Shown one piece after another: positions 61,468 through 64,000 of a DNA stretch of 64,000 nt. The first letter of the stretch is position 1. Each line of letters starts with the position of its first letter. Origin of the DNA: Bog-950 sp044228435. GTDB lineage: Bacteria; Bacteroidota; Bacteroidia; Chitinophagales; LD1. Made by a program: the position numbers and the translations under genes. Under the pieces are notes generated by a model. That model was given only the letters and a program-made list of their open reading frames with translations. It ran no database searches and was not told the origin of the DNA. Location of the stretch: contig JBGAUW010000009.1 of assembly GCA_044228435.1 (NCBI GenBank), positions 1 to 64,000 of the forward strand, in the 5' to 3' direction.

Positions 61468-63375
61468 TTAATCTTTTATCATCTTTTTAACCACTACGCC
61501 TTGGCTGTTTGAAAGACGAAGTAGATAGACCCCGGGTGTAAAACCCATCGTACTCAATAAATAGCCTGATGAAACACTTTGTTCAAAAAGCCTTCGCCCC
61601 GTAATATCAAAAACTTCCAATTGGCTATTTGCCGGCACGTCAAATGCGATACGGCATCCTATGGAATTATCGCATATAATGGAATTAACATCAGCAATTG
61701 TATTTATGCCGGTAGGCGATGCAATAGTTAAGGTTAAGGTATCAGTGGCACTGCAGCCCAATTGATTTACCACCGTAAGGGTAACAAGATAATTACCATC
61801 GGCTGGATAGCGGTGAAAAACATTTGTGGCCGATACTGAAGCACTATCGCCATCGCCAAAATTCCAACCGTAGCTGGTGGTATTGGTTACAGCGCTATTT
61901 AAAAAGGCATTTTGCAAAGTTACCTGGTAAGCTATATCTGCCACCGGGCAGCTATCGATGGTAAACGAAGCGGAAAAGGTATCGCTACAAAGGCTGTTGG
62001 TAGCCACCAGTTCAATTTGGTAGGTGCCACCGCTGATATAGGTTTTCGCACCAGGCTGAGCATCGGTTGCCGAGGTGCCATCGCCAAAACTCCACAGATA
62101 GCTAGTAGCCTGTTGCGCCAGATTAGTAACAGTAATTTCTAACTCATTCGCTACGGCTGTAAAGTTGCTTTGTGCACGGCCTATTACGGTGGTTTCGAAA
62201 AACTGCTCCTCCCCTTCTGCCAAAATGCGGTTTAGCTCTTTAACCGAAATCTGCATAGTGCCCGTATCGGCCCACAATACAGTAATAGCATTATTGTTGT
62301 TATTCACAATCGTACCACCTGCACTAATGTTCCAGCAATATTTGCTGCCAGGGGTATTTTGCACGGAATAGCGAACTGAACTATTGGCGCAAACTGCTGC
62401 ATTGCCACTAATAGCAGATGTAACAGGCTTAAGCACATTAAACAGAAATGGGCGGGTATAATTAAATACAGTATCGTTTACCTGCGGGGCCAATAGTTCC
62501 GGCTCGTGTCCATAGCCTACCAAAGGGTGCAGTACGTTTAAAATTCCAAGGTTGGTTAAGCGTTCATGAATAGGGACACTACCATACACCTTAGGAAAAA
62601 CCGGTAACTGAAACGGATAGCCATATACATAAGGCACCAAAACATCCTGGTCGCCATGGAAAGAAATTACGGGCACATTCTCACCTGCCTCGATAAGAAG
62701 GGTATCCATTATCGCTCCCCATTGATTTACTATGGCTTTAATATGCGGTATGTGCCCACCTAAATCCGTATTGCCCGAGCAATCCATGCAGCCTAAATCA
62801 GATGGCTCTAACAAACTGCCAAACGTACTAGCCGGCCGGTCAGCATCGGTTGTAAAGGCATTGGCAAAAGCACAAAAGCAACCAGCGCTGGTGCCTGTAA
62901 GTATAAGCAACGATGTATCTATTTTATATTGATCGGCCCTCTGGCATAAATAGCGAATAGCCGAACGCTCATCCTGCACACCCCGGTAATAGGCGCGCAA
63001 GGTGCTATTTGTATCTAAAGGGTTAAGGCCAATGCGATAATCAATACTGGCTACAGCATACCCACACTTGGCAAAATAATTACAAAAAGCAGGTATATCG
63101 GGCTGCGAACGCCAGCCTATAGTAAAGCCACCGCCAAACTGAAATATAATAAGCGGGCGCTTGGTAAGGGTATCGCCGGCAGGCTCGTAAAAATCAAGAT
63201 ATAAATCCTGCGGCTGTGCCAATAAACCCGTTGGTGTAGCAGTGCCAAAGTAAATAGCATTTGTTCTGGTAACGCTATGAAATATGGTATCCTGGTAGCG
63301 CAGCGAGTTGCAAGTTTGTGCCGCCACCCAACTAATTGTAAGAACAGAAAATACGAGCAGTAAAATTCTCTTCAT
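61468..63375 (-). CDS. secreted modular esterase with PKD domains and T9SS sorting signal
   Basis: 635 residues. A signal peptide precedes an alpha/beta hydrolase domain (about 25-300): the oxyanion-hole motif FGGGFTIG, the nucleophile elbow GTSAGCF and a His in VISFHGDQDVLV. An Ig-like segment follows, then two PKD domains (about 400-465 and 475-545, with YLWSFGDGTS and YGWNFGDGDSA). The C-terminus (about 555-635, SQLEVFDITGRRLFEQSVSS and GVYLLRLSNSQG) is a T9SS type A sorting domain. It is exported and may remain attached to the cell surface or be released. Carboxylesterase or feruloyl-like specificity is undetermined. Confidence 0.87.
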   Translation of the reverse strand: MKRILLLVFSVLTISWVAAQTCNSLRYQDTIFHSVTRTNAIYFGTATPTGLLAQPQDLYLDFYEPAGDTLTKRPLIIFQFGGGFTIGWRSQPDIPAFCNYFAKCGYAVASIDYRIGLNPLDTNSTLRAYYRGVQDERSAIRYLCQRADQYKIDTSLLILTGTSAGCFCAFANAFTTDADRPASTFGSLLEPSDLGCMDCSGNTDLGGHIPHIKAIVNQWGAIMDTLLIEAGENVPVISFHGDQDVLVPYVYGYPFQLPVFPKVYGSVPIHERLTNLGILNVLHPLVGYGHEPELLAPQVNDTVFNYTRPFLFNVLKPVTSAISGNAAVCANSSVRYSVQNTPGSKYCWNISAGGTIVNNNNNAITVLWADTGTMQISVKELNRILAEGEEQFFETTVIGRAQSNFTAVANELEITVTNLAQQATSYLWSFGDGTSATDAQPGAKTYISGGTYQIELVATNSLCSDTFSASFTIDSCPVADIAYQVTLQNAFLNSAVTNTTSYGWNFGDGDSASVSATNVFHRYPADGNYLVTLTVVNQLGCSATDTLTLTIASPTGINTIADVNSIICDNSIGCRIAFDVPANSQLEVFDITGRRLFEQSVSSGYLLSTMGFTPGVYLLRLSNSQGVVVKKMIKD

Positions 63376-63391
63376 ACAATAAAGCTAAAAA

Positions 63392-63421
63392 CAAAAGCGG
63401 AAGTTTTCACTTCCGCTTTTG
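63392..63421. terminator. terminator hairpin between two minus-strand T9SS genes
   Basis: A perfect stem of 13 bp (63392-63404 and 63409-63421, CAAAAGCGGAAGT and its complement) with a TTTC loop. On the minus strand it ends in a TTTT stretch and terminates the partial gene upstream. Confidence 0.85.
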
Positions 63422-63451
63422 CTCCGTTAATCAGGAAAAACAAGATGACTA

Positions 63452-64000
63452 TTACTGCTTAACAAACTTGCTGTTAAACTGGCCTGCATTGCTGTTAAAA
63501 TTAAACAGGTAAATACCGGGTGCAAGGTCGGCTATTCTTACCTGGTGTAAATGCGTTCCCTTACCTTCAGTTTCATTTAGCACGCTTATTACCTTGCGGC
63601 CTGCCAGGTCGTAAATGCCCAGCTGCAAAGTAGTAACTTCATTCAATTCATACTTAATTATCAGCATATCTGTAGCGGGGTTTGGCTGAACAGAAAAATC
63701 GGCAAGAGTAGCCACTTTGTCAATACCAACACAAACAACCTGCTGTGCACTTGAGGTATCGCTGCAACCATTTTGCGATACAATAACCTTGTAAAACTGA
63801 GCAACGTCGCCACATATTACAGTATCGTTTTGCGTGGTTACTCCGTCTGGTGTATAACTGCTGCTACTACCTGTAGCTACCAACCATTGATAAGTTGCAC
63901 CGGCAGGGCTGGCTTCTAGGATTGTTTTACCATTAGCAGTTCCAAGTTCAGCAACAGCCGCATTAGGGGTAATATTAGCAAACACCGTGGTTGGGTTTGG
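63452..64000 (-). CDS. T9SS type A sorting-domain protein, cut by window edge
   Basis: 183 codons are visible; the frame continues beyond 64000, so the N-terminus is missing. The visible part starts with an Ig-like or PKD-related segment (AVAELGTANGKTILEASPAG, two Cys in a VICGDVAQFYKV context and a CSDTS context). The last about 75 residues (SVQPNPATDMLIIKYELNEV, LQLGIYDLAGRKVISVLNE, and GIYLFNFNSNAG) form a T9SS type A C-terminal sorting domain. It is a secreted surface or extracellular protein; the catalytic or binding part is outside the window. Confidence 0.88.
   Translation of the reverse strand, partial: PNPTTVFANITPNAAVAELGTANGKTILEASPAGATYQWLVATGSSSSYTPDGVTTQNDTVICGDVAQFYKVIVSQNGCSDTSSAQQVVCVGIDKVATLADFSVQPNPATDMLIIKYELNEVTTLQLGIYDLAGRKVISVLNETEGKGTHLHQVRIADLAPGIYLFNFNSNAGQFNSKFVKQ

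Noticed and set aside
1..64000. tRNA, rRNA or tmRNA genes
   Set aside because: No T-arm (GGTTCRA) plus acceptor pairing or rRNA motifs were found in the spacers read.

Overview
The window is about 43-45% GC by eye and comes from a Bacteroidota genome. The evidence is four proteins with type IX secretion (T9SS) C-terminal domains, one with a long array of SprB repeats, TAnnTTTG-type -7 promoter boxes, an sdhCAB set, an ExbB-ExbD-TonB-folC cluster, and many start codons with no Shine-Dalgarno sequence. The order cannot be fixed from sequence alone; an environmental Chitinophagales or Sphingobacteriales-like lineage fits best (inference). There is no rRNA, tRNA or CRISPR array. Most of the window is ordinary chromosome with housekeeping genes.

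Layout. 1-5.6 kb: a secreted protein cut by the window edge, then exbB, a broken exbD, tonB and folC, and a membrane histidine kinase. 5.6-9.4 kb: nuoE, nuoD, a small lipoprotein, nuoC, nuoB, nuoA on the minus strand; nuoF-N are not here. 9.9-14.8 kb: a LysM/RlpA-like envelope protein and a tail-fibre-like secreted protein gene broken by a frameshift and a nonsense codon. 14.8-18.3 kb: sdhB, sdhA, sdhC on the minus strand. 18.4-27.3 kb: a lysine-forming saccharopine dehydrogenase-like enzyme, a sulfotransferase, a short-chain dehydrogenase, a CHASE3/PAS kinase with its response regulator, an AlkB-type monooxygenase, an RDD protein and a PI-PLC-like lipase. 27.4-33.8 kb: a 2151-residue SprB-repeat adhesin. 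34.1-43.8 kb: small lipoproteins, DUF2306, a ceramidase-like protein, lipoate ligase, a SPOR-like protein, an aldose epimerase, clpS, an acyl-CoA dehydrogenase-SCP2 fusion, crcB and an AsmA/DUF748-like protein. 44.1-48.2 kb: a brkB/yihY gene split by a 3.06-kb transposon. 48.3-56.8 kb: two small proteins, ahcY, an envelope protein, dapD, secreted proteins, a sphingomyelinase-like phosphodiesterase and queG. 57-64 kb: three T9SS-exported proteins, a rhomboid protease and a lipoprotein.

The most unusual element is the transposon at 44474-47533. It has 24-bp terminal inverted repeats with two mismatches and a 12-bp target duplication. Excising it in silico restores the brkB reading frame exactly. 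It carries an IS1595-type (ISXO2-like) transposase, a ribbon-helix-helix protein, an Xre regulator, two small unknown proteins and, on the opposite strand, a DUF433-like/PIN-like toxin-antitoxin pair, all packed between the ends. Three genes in the window are broken by independent, readable lesions: exbD by a 62-bp tandem duplication, the tail-fibre-like gene by a short C tract plus a stop codon, and brkB by the transposon.

Biologically the genes cover respiration (Nuo, Sdh), TonB-linked envelope energy transfer, folate, lysine, methyl-cycle and queuosine metabolism, signalling, and a large secreted or surface set that includes adhesins, modular esterases and lipid-cleaving enzymes.
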